The notes: generated by a model from the letters alone, not told the origin. Counted from the stretch's first letter, positions 8,487 through 20,186 are shown. The stretch: 64,000 bases of DNA from Providencia rettgeri (GCA_900455085.1 UGTZ01000001.1:3998501-4062500), one strand, 5' to 3'. Made by a program: numbers and translations.

Positions 8487-11400
8487 TATGCTTTCTCCTT
8501 TCCGCTCAAGGTCTGCTGGTAGGCATCACCTTCACCATCCAGCCAGTCAACCTGTTTCATTTTGCGAACAACCACAAATTCATCGCGATTAGAACCTACT
8601 GTCCCGTAATAATTGAAGCTATAGGCAAGGTGCGCATAACCCCCAATCATATGGGTAGGTTTCGGGCAAACACGCGTGACCGAGTTATGAATTCCGCCAC
8701 GTTGAGCCGTAATTTCAGAGCCGGGTAAGTTGATCAGCCGTTCTTGGGCGTGGTACATCATGATCATGCCATCAGGAATACGTTGGCTAACGATCGCTTT
8801 GGCGGTTAATGCCCCATTACTGTTAAAAGCTTCAACCCAATCGTTATCCTCAACACCCAGTTCGCGGGCATCTTCTTCGCTAAGCCAAACAACTGGACCA
8901 CCGCGGCCTAACGTCAACATTAATAAGTTGTCACTGTAAGTAGAGTGGATCCCCCATTTTTGGTGCGGTGTTAAAAAGTTCAGTGCTTTTTCAGGGAATC
9001 CATTCGATTTTTTCCCCATAAGAGGCTGAGCCGCTCGAGTGTCAATCGGTGGGCGATATACCACAAGGCTTTCCCCAAAGGCGCGCATCCATTCATGATC
9101 TTGATACAATTGCTGACGACCACTAAGCGTCCGCCATGGGATCATTTCATGTACGTTGGTATAACAAGCGTTGTAGGAAACATGTTCATCTTCTAAACCT
9201 GACCACGTCGGGCTGGAAATGATCTTACGAGGTTGTGCCACAATATCGCGAAAACGGATTTTTTCGTCTTCTTTATAACGTGCAAGATGAGTGTGGTCGC
9301 GGCCCGTTACTTTGCTTAACGCATCCCATGCTTTTACTGCCACTTGTCCATTGGTTTCAGGCGCGAGTGTTAAAATGACTTCTGCGGCATCAATCGCTGT
9401 TTCAATTTTTGGTCGCCCTGCATTAGCCCCCTCAGGTTGAGTTTTATTGAGCTTTTTCAGGAAATCAATTTCATCTTGCGTATTCCAACTGATGCCCTTA
9501 CCACCATTACCCAGTTTATCCATGAGTGGGCCAAGAGAGGTAAAACGTGCATAAGTGTTTGGATAGTCACGCTCAACACAGATAATATGCGGCGCTGTTT
9601 TCCCTGGAATAAGCTCGCATTGCCCTTTTTTCCAATCTCTAACATCAAAAGGCTGTGCCATCTCGGCTGCACTATCATGTTGAATCGGCAACGTCACCAC
9701 ATCCGTTTCTTTGCCTAAGTGCCCAGCGCTGACCTCAGAAAATGCTTTGGCAATCCCCTTATAAATTTCCCAGTCGCTTTTGGATTCCCAAGCTGGGTCG
9801 ACCGCAGCTGACAATGGATGAATAAATGGATGCATATCCGAGGTATTCATATCGTCTTTTTCATACCAAGTAGCGGTCGGTAAGATAACGTCCGAGAACA
9901 GGCAGGTGCTCGACATTCTGAAGTCGAGAGTCACCACTAAGTCAACTTTCCCTTCTGCCGCTTTATCTTGCCATTCCACTTCTTCAGGTTTGACGCCGCC
10001 TTGTTGGCCTAAGTCTTTGCCTTGAATACCATTTTCAGTACCCAATAAATATTTCAATAAATATTCATGACCTTTCCCTGCAGACCCCAATAAATTTGAA
10101 CGCCAAATAAACAGGTTACGTGGGAAATTTTGAGGATCATCAGGTTGCTCTGCTGCAAAGCGAATATTCCCTTCTTTCAATTGCTTAACAGTATAGTCTG
10201 TGGGTGACATACCTGCATTTTGTGCATTCTTCGCAATATTTAATGGGTTTACATTTAATTGTGGCGCTGACGGCAGCCACCCCATGCGTTCTGCACGTAC
10301 ATTCATATCAACTAAACTGCCGCTAAAGGCGAGTTTATCGGCTAGAGGCGACAGCAACTCTTCTGTTCCCACCGTTTCGTAACGCCATTGGCTTGAATGG
10401 TTATAGAAAAAAGAGGTGCTATTCATATGACGAGGTGGGCGCTGCCAGTCCAAACCGAATGCTAAAGGTAACCAACCCGTTTGTGGACGTAATTTTTCCT
10501 GCCCAACATAGTGAGACCAGCCGCCGCCGCTCTGCCCAACACAACCACAGAAAATCAACATATTGATAATCGCACGGTAAGTCATGTCCATGTGGTACCA
10601 GTGGTTAATCCCTGCCCCGACAATCACCATCGCACGACCGTGAGTTTTCTCTGCGGTATCCGCAAATTCACGGGCGATACGAATGATATTTTGGCGGCTA
10701 ACCCCAGTAACTTTTTCTGCCCACGCCGGTGAATACGCTTTCATATCATCGTAATCAACCGCACAGTTTTCATCACCAAAACCACGGTCAATGCCGTAGT
10801 TAGCAAGCATCAAATCATACACACTAGTAACCAGTGACTCGCTGCCATCGGCAAGCTGAATACGTTTCGCAGGTAATTTATGCAGTAAGACGTCTTTCAG
10901 TTCAACGCTTTGAAAATGCTCACTTTCTAAACCACCAAAGTATGGGAAGCCAACCTCAACAAATTCATCATGGCTATCTGCCAAGCTGAGTTTCATTTTT
11001 ATGTCATGTACATCTTGTCCCGCACGCGGCTCTAAATTCCATTTTTGGCTATCATCCCAACGGAATCCCATTGAACCTTGTGGAGCACATAATTCGCCCG
11101 TCTCTTCATCAATCGCGATGGTTTTCCATTCGGCATTTTTCTCTTCGCCTAATGAATTGTGTAAATCGGATGCGCGTAGCATACGGCCAGCAACATAAGA
11201 GCCATCTTCACGCTTATCTAGCATGACAAGCATCGGCATATCAGTGTAAGTCCGCACATATTCACGGAAGTATTCTGCTTCACGTTTTACATGGAACTCA
11301 TTGAGGATCACATGCCCCATCGCCATTGCCATGGCGCTATCTGTTCCTTGTTTCGGGTTCAACCAATGGTCACATAATTTGGCAATTTCCGCGTAATCCG

Positions 11401-12247
11401 GCGTCACCGCGACTGTTTTAGTCCCTTTGTAGCGGACTTCTGCAAAGAAGTGAGCATCTGGCGTACGGGTTTGCGGAACGTTAGAACCCCAAGCAATAAT
11501 GTAGGATGAGTTGTACCAATCCGCTGATTCAGGTACATCAGTCTGTTCGCCCCAAGTCATTGGGGATGCGGGCGGTAAGTCACAATACCAGTCATAAAAG
11601 CTCAAGCATGAGCCACCAATTAATGATAAATAGCGCGCGCCCGAGGCATAGGAAACCATCGACATCGCAGGAATTGGTGAAAAGCCAACAATGCGGTCAG
11701 GACCAAATTCTTTAATCGTCGCGACGTTTGCCGCTGCAATCAGTTCATTCACTTCCTGCCAACTTGAACGAACAAAACCCCACGACCACGAGCTTGTTTA
11801 TAGCTTTGTGCCTTTTGTGGGTCATTGATAATAGATAGCCACGCTGCAACAGGGTCTTGCTGCTCTGCTTTTGCTTCGCGCCACAATTTAAGTAAGCGCT
11901 TGCGCATCATTGGGTATTTAACACGGTTTGCGCTATATAAATACCAAGAGTAGCTCGCCCCACGAGGGCATCCTCTCGGTTCATGATCAGGTAGGTCTGG
12001 ACGAGTGCGTGGGTAATCCGTCTGTTGGGTCTCCCAAGTGACTAACCCATTTTTGACATAAATTTTCCAACTACAAGAGCCAGTACAATTAACACCATGG
12101 GGTGGAACGCACGACTTTGTCATGCTGCCAGCGACTACGATAACCATCTTCCCAATCACGGTTTACATTTAATTCTTGCCCGTGATCACCTGAAAAGGTC
12201 TCGCCTAACTGCTTAAAATACCGAAATCTGTCTAAAAACTTGCTCAT
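8486..12247 (-). pseudogene. narG: Respiratory nitrate reductase, alpha subunit, two frameshifts
   Basis: Catalytic molybdenum subunit reducing nitrate to nitrite on the cytoplasmic face. Start ATG 12247 (MSKFLDRFRYFKQLGETF) with GGAGG upstream. The frame breaks at the four-G run 12099-12102 (one base too many, after DKVVRST) and returns at the 11778-11781 run (one base too few, before VRSSWQEVNELIAA). Between them, one frame over, lies the HGVNCTGSCSWK..GCPRGAS segment that ligates cluster FS0. Correcting both gives 1253 residues (E. coli NarG 1247). As written, translation stops at codon 53. The remaining 1088 codons are intact and highly conserved. Confidence 0.93.
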
Positions 12248-12314
12248 CGGATTGCCTCCAAAGAGACGGCGACCGGCGCCGTACATTGCTAAAATTGATT
12301 TTTATGACTTGTTA

Positions 12315-13715
12315 TTATTTGTGTTTACGGCCATATACCAGCCATGTGATAAACACACAGGAAAGATAAAATACAAAAAACACTTTCATCGCATCTGCCG
12401 GTGACCCCGTCAGTGTTAGTGATGTACCGAACGCTTTTGGAATAAAGAAGCCACCTATTGCCCCAATTGCAGAAATAAACCCTAGAGCCGCAGCACTTTC
12501 TGTTACCGCCTCTTTTTGGGCTTCTTGCTCTGAAGCTCCTCTTAAGATGGCTTTGTCCATAGTTAATTTACGGAAAACGACAGCAATCATTTGGAAGGTT
12601 GAGCCACTACCTAGCCCTGCCGTTAAAAACAGCACCATAAATACGCCATAAAATGCTCCAAAAGAGCCTCCTTGGCCGTTTTCTGGTAACGTAAAAAATA
12701 GCAAGCCGGAGAAAACCGCCATGACCACAAAGTTCAGTAATGTGACTTTCACACCACCAAAACGGTCAGACAACATGCCGCCGACTGGGCGAGCTAGAGC
12801 TCCGAGAAAAGGGCCAAAAAAGGCAAACTTCAAAATAATGACGTCTGGGAACTGCGTTTTCGATAACATAGCAAAACCGGCAGAAAAACCGATAAATGAG
12901 CCGAATGTTGCCAGATATAACAGGCTTAATACCCATAGATGACCCCGTTTCAAAACAGGTAACTGCGCTTTAAGAGATGCCTTATTCGCCGCTAAATCAT
13001 TCATGCCAAACCAAGCCATCACAGTAAAAAGCAGCAGAAATGGCACCCAAATCCAAGCGGCATTTTCTAACCACAACGTTGAGCCATCCGGCTGAGCCGC
13101 TCCAGCTCCACCCACAAAAGTAAATACGCCAACACCTACAATGAAAGGAGCCACCAATTGCATGACACTGACTCCTAAATTGCCTAACCCACCATTTAGA
13201 CCAAGTGCCCCGCCTTGGCGAGCTTTAGGAAAGAAGAAGCTGATGTTGGCCATACTGGACGCAAAGTTAGCGCCAGCAAAACCACAAAGTAGGGAAATAA
13301 TGACAAAGACTTGATAAGGCGTGGCAGGGTTTTGAATCGCATAACCTAGCCAAATACATGGGATCACTAAAAATAGTGTACTAATCGCCGTCCAGCGACG
13401 CCCACCAAAAATAGGAATAACAAATGAATAAGGGACTCTTAATAAAGCGCCTGAAACGGAAGGTAATGCGGTTAATAAAAATAATTGGTCTGTCGTAAAA
13501 TTAAAACCCACTTTATTTAAGTTAACTGCAACTGCACTAAATAACATCCATACGCAAAATGCGAGCAATAAACATGGAATAGAAATCCATAAATTACGAT
13601 TTGCAATACGCTGCCCTGTTTGCTGCCAAAACCGAGTATCTTCAGGACGCCAATCCTGTATAACTCCGTTATTTGACGGTGCAACTACGTTATTAACATT
13701 ATCTCGTTGAGACAT
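12315..13715 (-). CDS. narK: Nitrate/nitrite transporter
   Basis: 466-residue MFS protein of the nitrate/nitrite porter family, with twelve predicted membrane segments. The two nitrate-signature glycine-rich stretches are visible (GFAGANFASSMANISFFFP and GLGSGSTFQMIAVVF), as are the arginines expected for nitrate binding in LLRVPYSF and RKLTMDKA regions. Length and ends fit E. coli NarK/NarU, which exchange nitrate for nitrite. It is the first gene of a narK-narGHJI unit, 67 bp upstream of narG, with FNR- and NarL-type sites just upstream. Confidence 0.94.
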   Translation of the reverse strand: MSQRDNVNNVVAPSNNGVIQDWRPEDTRFWQQTGQRIANRNLWISIPCLLLAFCVWMLFSAVAVNLNKVGFNFTTDQLFLLTALPSVSGALLRVPYSFVIPIFGGRRWTAISTLFLVIPCIWLGYAIQNPATPYQVFVIISLLCGFAGANFASSMANISFFFPKARQGGALGLNGGLGNLGVSVMQLVAPFIVGVGVFTFVGGAGAAQPDGSTLWLENAAWIWVPFLLLFTVMAWFGMNDLAANKASLKAQLPVLKRGHLWVLSLLYLATFGSFIGFSAGFAMLSKTQFPDVIILKFAFFGPFLGALARPVGGMLSDRFGGVKVTLLNFVVMAVFSGLLFFTLPENGQGGSFGAFYGVFMVLFLTAGLGSGSTFQMIAVVFRKLTMDKAILRGASEQEAQKEAVTESAAALGFISAIGAIGGFFIPKAFGTSLTLTGSPADAMKVFFVFYLSCVFITWLVYGRKHK

Positions 13716-13775
13716 AAATCACCCCGATAAATACAATTTCTGTTCGCAGTGTGTGGCGAATAGACCACCGTGAAG

Positions 13776-13789
13776 CTGATCTAAATCAA
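13776..13789. promoter_or_regulatory. FNR-type box upstream of narK
   Basis: CTGATctaaATCAA matches the FNR consensus TTGATnnnnATCAA at 9 of 10 positions. It is about 61 bp upstream of the narK start codon, where an anaerobic promoter would be expected. Confidence 0.7.
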
Positions 13790-13835
13790 GAGAGACTTAA
13801 ATGAAATATTCGCGTTTTTTTTCGTTAACCACTAG

Positions 13836-13851
13836 AGGGGTATTAGGAGTA
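13836..13851. promoter_or_regulatory. Tandem NarL/NarP heptamers
   Basis: AGGGGTA (13836-13842) and AGGAGTA (13845-13851) are both exact reverse complements of the NarL consensus TACYYMT, two bases apart. A third exact copy, AGGAGTA, is at 13945-13951. They lie in the 331-bp space between divergent narK and narX; NarL binding there would give nitrate induction of narK. Confidence 0.65.
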
Positions 13852-14046
13852 CAAGCCAATAACAAATTGAATTAAAACAAAAAAATTTATTAATCGGTAA
13901 TTTTATGTATTGGAATTTAAAGCGAATATTTTAATGGGATATTAAGGAGTAATACCGAAGTGGCATATTCAATTTTATATAATAGAGAAACAATATCTAC
14001 GTTATCAAAAATAATGAATAAACATGTACCGTAGAAAGGATTATTT

Positions 14047-15788
14047 ATGTCTATTGCTTATCACCGATTTTCAATCATTAACCAAGTTATTGGTTTAATG
14101 TTATTGATTGCCGTACTCGGTATTATTGGCATGACAATCTCAAATAGTATGATCATTAGTGTGCAAGGAAATGCACATGCAATTAATAAATCAGGCTCAT
14201 TGCGGATGCAAAGCTATCATTTACTTTCATTAGTACCACTCAACCAATATTCTGACGTATATGTAAGTGAACTTGAGAAAAATTTATTAAGCGATGAACT
14301 GACCCAAGTCGTCGAAATAGAAGATTTAAAACCGCAATTTTCTGAGATTTATCAATATTGGGTTACAGAATTAAAACCTGCACTTAACCGTGCAGTTTCG
14401 CCTAATGATGCACGGCTTGCGGTCGTTACTTTTGTTAATAAGCTTGATGCATTAGTTCGCAATATTGATGAAAAAACAGAACGAAAGATAACCTATGTAG
14501 CAATCACTCAAATGGTATTTATTAGCCTCGTTCGTTGCTACTTATTTTTGCTATCTGCCATTTTAGAAAGAAAATTTATACACCTTGGCTTAAGTTACTT
14601 CATATGGTGAATGCGATTAGTCACCAAGATTTTAGTCAGCGCTTTCCTGCAGGCAAAAAACAAGATGAGCTAAATTCACTGGGCCAAACGTTAAATCAAA
14701 TGTCGGATGAGCTTGCACAAAGTTACCATCAATTAGAATCCCGAGTTATCGAAAAAACGGCTGACCTGCAAAATAAAAATAAAGTATTACTCTATTTATA
14801 CCAATCTAATCGCACCTTACATGCCATTGGGCCATTATCAGTCAGGTTAGAAAAAGTATTATCTGAGCTTAAAAGCTTAATACCGCTACAGAATATCAGC
14901 TTGAGACTATACGAAGAAAATAATGATACCTACTTTCATGAAATTCATTGCCCAGAAAACGAAGAGCACTCTCTCAAGTCACCCAAGGTAACTGAACAAC
15001 TTAAAGTAATATCATGGGAGATTTCCGATAACTTACAGCGTTATGGCATGATTTTGGCTGAAATAGATATAAATCAGCAATTATCTGAAGAGCAAAATAA
15101 TTTAGTACTGATGCTAGTTAAACAAATTGCTGGAATGCTAGCGATGGAGCACCAATTAGAACAACAACAGCAGTTACTGATTATGGATGAACGCTCGGCG
15201 ATTGCGAGAGAATTGCATGATTCAATCGCACAATCATTATCTTGTCTCAAAATGCAAATTAGTTATCTGCAAATGCAACCTAAAACATTGCCAACTAAGC
15301 ACCAAGAACTATTAAACGAAATGCGTAATGAAATAAATTCCGCTTATAGCCAATTACGTGAACTTTTAACAACCTTCAGGCTAAAATTAACTGAACCCGG
15401 CTTATTCCCGGCTTTAGAAAGCACAATCCAAGAATTCAGTCAGCGCCTTGGTTTTCAAATTGGATTAAATTACCAAATTCCAGCAAAAAGCCTCTCCCCA
15501 CATCAATCTATCCATATTATCCAGATAATCCGAGAAGCTTTAAGCAATATTCTCAAACATGCTAATGCAAACTGGTCACAAGTCTCATTAATTGAAAATA
15601 ACGGATTAATCACCATGACGATAGAAGATAATGGGGAAGGGATTCAGCCTCAGCCAACAAAAAATAACCATTACGGATTGATTATTATGAGGGAGAGAGC
15701 TCTGAGCCTAAATGGGAAATATCAAATTTCGCCAAGAGTTCAAGGAGGCACTACTGTTAATGTCGAATTTCCACTGACTGTGGCTTAA
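14047..15788 (+). pseudogene. narX: Nitrate/nitrite sensor histidine kinase, frameshifted
   Basis: Membrane sensor phosphorylating NarL. The periplasmic P-box ANINKSGSLRMQSY-like stretch (HAINKSGSLRMQSYHLL) that binds nitrate is present, then HAMP, the HPK7-type box ERSAIARELHDSIAQSLSC with the phospho-accepting His, and a C-terminal ATPase domain (DNGEGI, NHYGLIIMRERA). The frame switches in the second membrane segment near 14535: one T missing from the TT at 14535-14536 would restore ISLVRLLLIFAI and a 580-residue protein (E. coli NarX 598). As written, the first part ends at 14610 and lacks the kinase. Confidence 0.88.
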
Positions 15789-15809
15789 TTGAATTGGAGT
15801 AACTCATTA

Positions 15810-16467
15810 ATGAAAAATGAAAATAAACTAACTGGGCAATCCACCATTTTACTGATTGATGACCACCCGATGCTACGTAACGGAGTTAAACAATTAATTA
15901 GTTTAGAACCCACATTAAAAGTAATTGGTGAAGCAGACGATGGAATAACGGGTATTAAAATTGCGGAAGAGCAAGACCCCCGATTTAATCCTATTAGATC
16001 TCAATATGCCGGGTATGAATGGCTTTGAAGTACTCGATAGTTTACGTAGCCGCGAACTTTCAGGCCGTATTATCTTATTTACAGTATCCAATTACGGTGA
16101 AGACTTAATTAATGCATTAAAACGAGGTGCTGATGGCTATTTACTGAAAGACATGGAACCCGAAAAATTAATTATTGCATTAAAAGAAGCAGCAAGTGGT
16201 AAAATGGTCGTTAGCCCAACGCTCGCCTCTATTTTAGCTGAATCCTTAAGAGATAACCGAGCCTCTACAGAGCATAATTTATCGGCATTAACCCCAAGAG
16301 AAACCCATATCTTAGATTTAATCTCTCAGGGGCTATCAAATAAGATGATTGCTAATAAATTACAAATCACAGAGAGCACCGTCAAAGTCCATGTCAAACA
16401 CCTACTAAAGAAACTCAATTTAAAATCACGCGTTGAAGCGGCTATTTGGGTTTTACAACAAAAGTAA
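15810..16467 (+). pseudogene. narL: Nitrate/nitrite response regulator, frameshifted
   Basis: Partner of NarX. Receiver domain with the acidic pair in LLIDDHP, phospho-Asp in LILLDLNMPG and Lys in YLLKDMEP, then a LuxR/FixJ-type helix-turn-helix (LTPRETHILDLISQGLSNK). The frame breaks at the five-C run 15977-15981; four Cs give EEQDPDLILLDLN and 218 residues (E. coli NarL 216). ATG 15810 is chosen over TTG 15789. It starts 21 bp after narX and ends 12 bp from the convergent cdaR-type gene. Confidence 0.88.
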
Positions 16468-16479
16468 TGACACTGCACC

Positions 16480-17634
16480 TTAACTTAATGCATCAAGCCA
16501 TGGCTGTTGTTTTGGGTAACGTCGACGATAGCCATGCATAGCAACAGATAATTGAATCAGATCCGTAAACCTTGTCGGGTCCAAACTGGTTTGCTTTTTA
16601 ATTTGCTGTAACCGATAACTTAATGTATTTCTGTGAATGCCTAATTGCTGTGCGGTACTGCCTATTTCCCCATTTTGCGATAGGAATAACTCAAGAGTTT
16701 CAATTAAAATATCCCCCGAATCATGCAACAATATTTTATGGCAAATATCCAAAAAGAAATTAAATAGATAGCTATTTTCCAATTCATTAAAGAGGCATAA
16801 AGATGCCATTTCTTTAAATAGAAAAACTTGTTTATCGGGCACAGTTAGCCGGCCAACTTCAATGACTGAACGTGCGAAATGAACGGCATCCCTCACATGT
16901 TCCTGCGTATCTGCCTGGACACCAACACCAATATAATATTGGCTAAGCTGGCTATCTAGAATGAAATGAAGATTAGGAATAAATGATTCATTTTGATAAT
17001 GAGTTGATGGAAATAGCATCAAAATTTCGCGGCTATTAAGCAATAACACATCACTTTTTTCCATGGCTGATAATTCAGTAATGATCGTATCGAGTATTTC
17101 AGGACGATACTGAATAGCTTCAATATTAATAATCACAGGAATAGTCGGTAAAGTGAATGCAAAACCAGAGTTATGCAGTTTGAGTAACGCACTGCGCCCC
17201 TGTGCTTGCGTTGTACTTTCTATAAACTGGACAAATAACATATCTCGCAAACGGTGCTGCCAGTTAATACTACGCCGCTCAATTTCTTGTTGAATTAGCA
17301 GCTCAGCCGTCAGTATGGCAAGCTCGGCATAACGCTGGATCACAACAGGGTCACCACTCACCCCAATGACTAATTCCACTTTATCTGCCACAACAATCGG
17401 ATGGTTTATCCCCGGAGCTACATTCGAATAAGCTCGCGCTTCATTTTCATTGTAAATAGTGATCCGTTTGCCGCAGCGAATCACTTCCACTGCGGCTTCA
17501 TGAATTTCACCAATACGCTTTTTTTCCCCTGAGGCGATAATCACGCCCTGACTATTAATCACATTGACGTTGTGATGGATAATCCCCATTGCACGCGTGA
17601 CAATATCATTGGCTAATTTTTCAGTCAGTAGCAT
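16480..17634 (-). CDS. cdaR: CdaR-type sugar-diacid/glycerate regulator
   Basis: 384 residues. The N-terminal sugar-diacid-recognition domain (LANDIVTRAMGIIHHNVNVINSQGVIIASG) and the C-terminal PucR-type helix-turn-helix (STAQQLGIHRNTLSYRLQQIKK) are the CdaR arrangement. E. coli CdaR activates glucarate, galactarate and glycerate genes. Here it follows glycerate kinase by 14 bp in the same operon, so glycerate or a sugar diacid metabolised through it is the probable signal. Confidence 0.88.
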   Translation of the reverse strand: MLLTEKLANDIVTRAMGIIHHNVNVINSQGVIIASGEKKRIGEIHEAAVEVIRCGKRITIYNENEARAYSNVAPGINHPIVVADKVELVIGVSGDPVVIQRYAELAILTAELLIQQEIERRSINWQHRLRDMLFVQFIESTTQAQGRSALLKLHNSGFAFTLPTIPVIINIEAIQYRPEILDTIITELSAMEKSDVLLLNSREILMLFPSTHYQNESFIPNLHFILDSQLSQYYIGVGVQADTQEHVRDAVHFARSVIEVGRLTVPDKQVFLFKEMASLCLFNELENSYLFNFFLDICHKILLHDSGDILIETLELFLSQNGEIGSTAQQLGIHRNTLSYRLQQIKKQTSLDPTRFTDLIQLSVAMHGYRRRYPKQQPWLDALS

Positions 17635-17648
17635 CTTACCGCCTCACT

Positions 17649-18812
17649 TTAGGGTTTTATTTGCTTATTCGGATTCGCTAGTACGGTTCGCAGCAAATTT
17701 TCTGCTGTATCTGCCAAGTAACGCTCACCATTTGTCATGGCTTGCTCAAGGGAAATCGGCCCAGGGCACAATGACCACATTGCACTAATACCATGTTGAT
17801 ATAGGATACGGCTATCTTCACTATATCCTCCACAAAGCGCAATAACAGGCACACCATAATGACTGGCCATACGAGCCACTCCCACAGGAGCCTTACCGTT
17901 CGCACTTTGGCTATCAAGCCGCCCTTCTCCTACAATGACTAAGTCCGCTTGTTGAATATAGGATTTCGCACCAAGGAGCCCCAAAACGAGATCGATTCCT
18001 TTTTCGAGCTTTGCCGAAACAAACCAACGAAGCCCAGCACCTAATCCACCCGCAGCGCCACTGCCCGCCTCCAGCGAAACATCTTTTCCCGTTATTGCTG
18101 ACATTAATTTCGCATAGTGAGCCATTCCCATTTCAAGCTGATCAAGTGTGGCTTTGTCCGCTCCCTTTTGAGGACCATAAATATAAGTCGCGCCGTTATT
18201 GCCTAATAAAGGGTTTTCAACATCGCAAGAGACATTAAATTCAACCTTAGCGGCTCGCGAGTCAAATTTATCAAAATTAATCTTTGCAATATTAATGAGG
18301 TCTTTACCGCAAATTGGCGCCTCAATAAGCTGAGAATTTTTATCATAAAACAAAGCACCTAATGCTTGAGCAAACCCTGCACCACCATCATTAGTTGCAC
18401 TTCCTCCTATTCCTATGACAATACGAGAGCAACCCATATCTAGTGCATGCTTGACCATTTCACCCAAGCCATAAGTTGAGGCATTTTCAACGCGACGATG
18501 CTCGCGTTCAACTAATTCCAGCCCACAGCATTGTGCCATTTCAATAAAAGCAGTTTTTCCCTCCAGCACTAATAACCCTGCATCAACCTTACTACCATAA
18601 GGTCCAGTACAGCTAAAAATGTAAGGTGTTACACCAGATAGCGCTGGGCTATGTTCCAGTGACTCCAACAAACCTTCTCCGCCATCAGATATGGGTAATA
18701 ACGTCATATCTAATTCAGAGGATACACGCTTGAAACCCTCAGCAACGGCTTGACATGCTAACCTTGCAGAACAACTTCCCTTAAAGGAATCAAGTGCGAT
18801 AACAATTTTCAT
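17649..18812 (-). CDS. garK: Glycerate kinase (GarK/GlxK type)
   Basis: 387 residues, starting MKIVIALDSFKGSCSA. Glycine-rich substrate/ATP loops (GIGGSATNDGGAGFAQALGA, AGSGAAGGLGAGL) and GEGRLDSQSANGKAPVGVA identify the type 1 glycerate kinase family, which makes 2-phosphoglycerate. In the same transcript as the transporter and CdaR-type regulator. Whether it should be named garK or glxK cannot be decided from this window. Confidence 0.9.
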   Translation of the reverse strand: MKIVIALDSFKGSCSARLACQAVAEGFKRVSSELDMTLLPISDGGEGLLESLEHSPALSGVTPYIFSCTGPYGSKVDAGLLVLEGKTAFIEMAQCCGLELVEREHRRVENASTYGLGEMVKHALDMGCSRIVIGIGGSATNDGGAGFAQALGALFYDKNSQLIEAPICGKDLINIAKINFDKFDSRAAKVEFNVSCDVENPLLGNNGATYIYGPQKGADKATLDQLEMGMAHYAKLMSAITGKDVSLEAGSGAAGGLGAGLRWFVSAKLEKGIDLVLGLLGAKSYIQQADLVIVGEGRLDSQSANGKAPVGVARMASHYGVPVIALCGGYSEDSRILYQHGISAMWSLCPGPISLEQAMTNGERYLADTAENLLRTVLANPNKQIKP

Positions 18813-18845
18813 GCAGACTTTCCTATTGTAAATGGCGATGTTGAA

Positions 18846-20186
18846 TTATTTGCTTTCCACTGAAGCCGATACTTGTAATGGTTCAGGTTTGCTCATACCG
18901 TTAGTATTCACTCGTGAAGCAATAATCGTTCCGATAACTAACAAACCGACACCAAACCATAATCCAGAAGTCGCTGTTCCAGTGTAATCCTCAAAAAACC
19001 CAAGAATAAACGGGCCGAGGAAACCGCCAAATAATCCTAAACAGTTCAATAATGCTAAACTTCCCGCCAGCATACTGCCACTCATATAAGTGGGTGGAAG
19101 AGAGAAAATAATCGATTGAACCACAAAAAACATAAATGCAGTCAAGCAAAAGCCTATTAAGCCGACAACTGGGCCTCCCAGTGCACCTATCACTAATCCA
19201 ACAGCCATCACGGCATAACCTGAAATTAAAATACGTGATGAACGACGCGGTGTATTGGCTTTTCTCGCCACAAAAATGCCACCAATTGCAGCTGAAATCC
19301 AAGGGATCGCCGTTAATAAGCCAATTTGAATCGGTGTCAGTTTGCCATACTCACCTATAATAGTAGGCAAAAAGTAACTTAAACCATAGACGGAGAACTG
19401 GTGAGTAAAATAGATAGCAACAATCATCATAAAGGCTTTATTTTTAAATGCCGCCTTAAGTGAGAATTTACTATTACTCACACTAATGCTATTTTTATCT
19501 TGGTCGTGTTTATATTTAATATAATTCCGATCATCCTCATCTAACCATTTCGCATCTTCCGGTTTATTCGGCAACACAAACCACACAACAAATGCGAGGA
19601 TCACCGCAGGTAAACCTTCAATAACAAACATCCATTGCCAGCCATGGAAACCTAATAAGCCATCCATACTCAGCAATAAGCCACTTAGCGGTGCTCCAAT
19701 AATATTCGCAAGACAGACCCCAAGTAAAAATAACCCCGTTGCTTTAGCTCGTTCCTCTTGGCTAAACCAATATGTCATATATAAAATAACCCCGGGATAT
19801 AAACCCGCTTCAGCTGCTCCCAGTAATAACCTTAAGATATAAAAAGAAGTCGGTCCTGTCACAAATGCCATCGCCGCAGATAATAACCCCCACGTGATCA
19901 TTATCCGCGTGATCCAAAAACGCGCGCCTACTTTTTCCATGATCAAATTACTTGGGATCTCAAGAATTGAGTAGGTTAGGAAAAAAAGCCCTGCTCCGAT
20001 ACCAAATGCGGTTGCAGATAATCCTAAATCAATCGACATCGCATTTTTTGCCATGCCAATATTCGTTCGGTCAATAAAGCTAATAATGTACGCTAAAATC
20101 AACAACGGCATCAGGTTACGGTATATCTTTGCGTTGGTTTTTTTCCCCTGAGCCGCATAATCTAACTTTGCATTTGTAGAAAACAT
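18846..20186 (-). CDS. MFS anion:cation symporter (ACS family)
   Basis: 446 residues from ATG 20186, which has GAGGA a suitable distance upstream (an ATG five codons earlier overlaps it). Twelve membrane segments; ISFIDRTNIGMAKNAM in helix 1 and the RATGLFLLGV region after helix 4 are ACS-family features shared by GudP/GarP, ExuT and tartrate carriers. With glycerate kinase and CdaR downstream it probably imports glycerate or a sugar diacid. It is the first gene of its operon. Confidence 0.85.
   Translation of the reverse strand: MFSTNAKLDYAAQGKKTNAKIYRNLMPLLILAYIISFIDRTNIGMAKNAMSIDLGLSATAFGIGAGLFFLTYSILEIPSNLIMEKVGARFWITRIMITWGLLSAAMAFVTGPTSFYILRLLLGAAEAGLYPGVILYMTYWFSQEERAKATGLFLLGVCLANIIGAPLSGLLLSMDGLLGFHGWQWMFVIEGLPAVILAFVVWFVLPNKPEDAKWLDEDDRNYIKYKHDQDKNSISVSNSKFSLKAAFKNKAFMMIVAIYFTHQFSVYGLSYFLPTIIGEYGKLTPIQIGLLTAIPWISAAIGGIFVARKANTPRRSSRILISGYAVMAVGLVIGALGGPVVGLIGFCLTAFMFFVVQSIIFSLPPTYMSGSMLAGSLALLNCLGLFGGFLGPFILGFFEDYTGTATSGLWFGVGLLVIGTIIASRVNTNGMSKPEPLQVSASVESK

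Noticed and set aside
18991..19302. Cysteine/aromatic-rich minus-strand frame inside the MFS gene
   Set aside because: It is a shifted reading of a conserved transporter; the main frame has membrane helices throughout.
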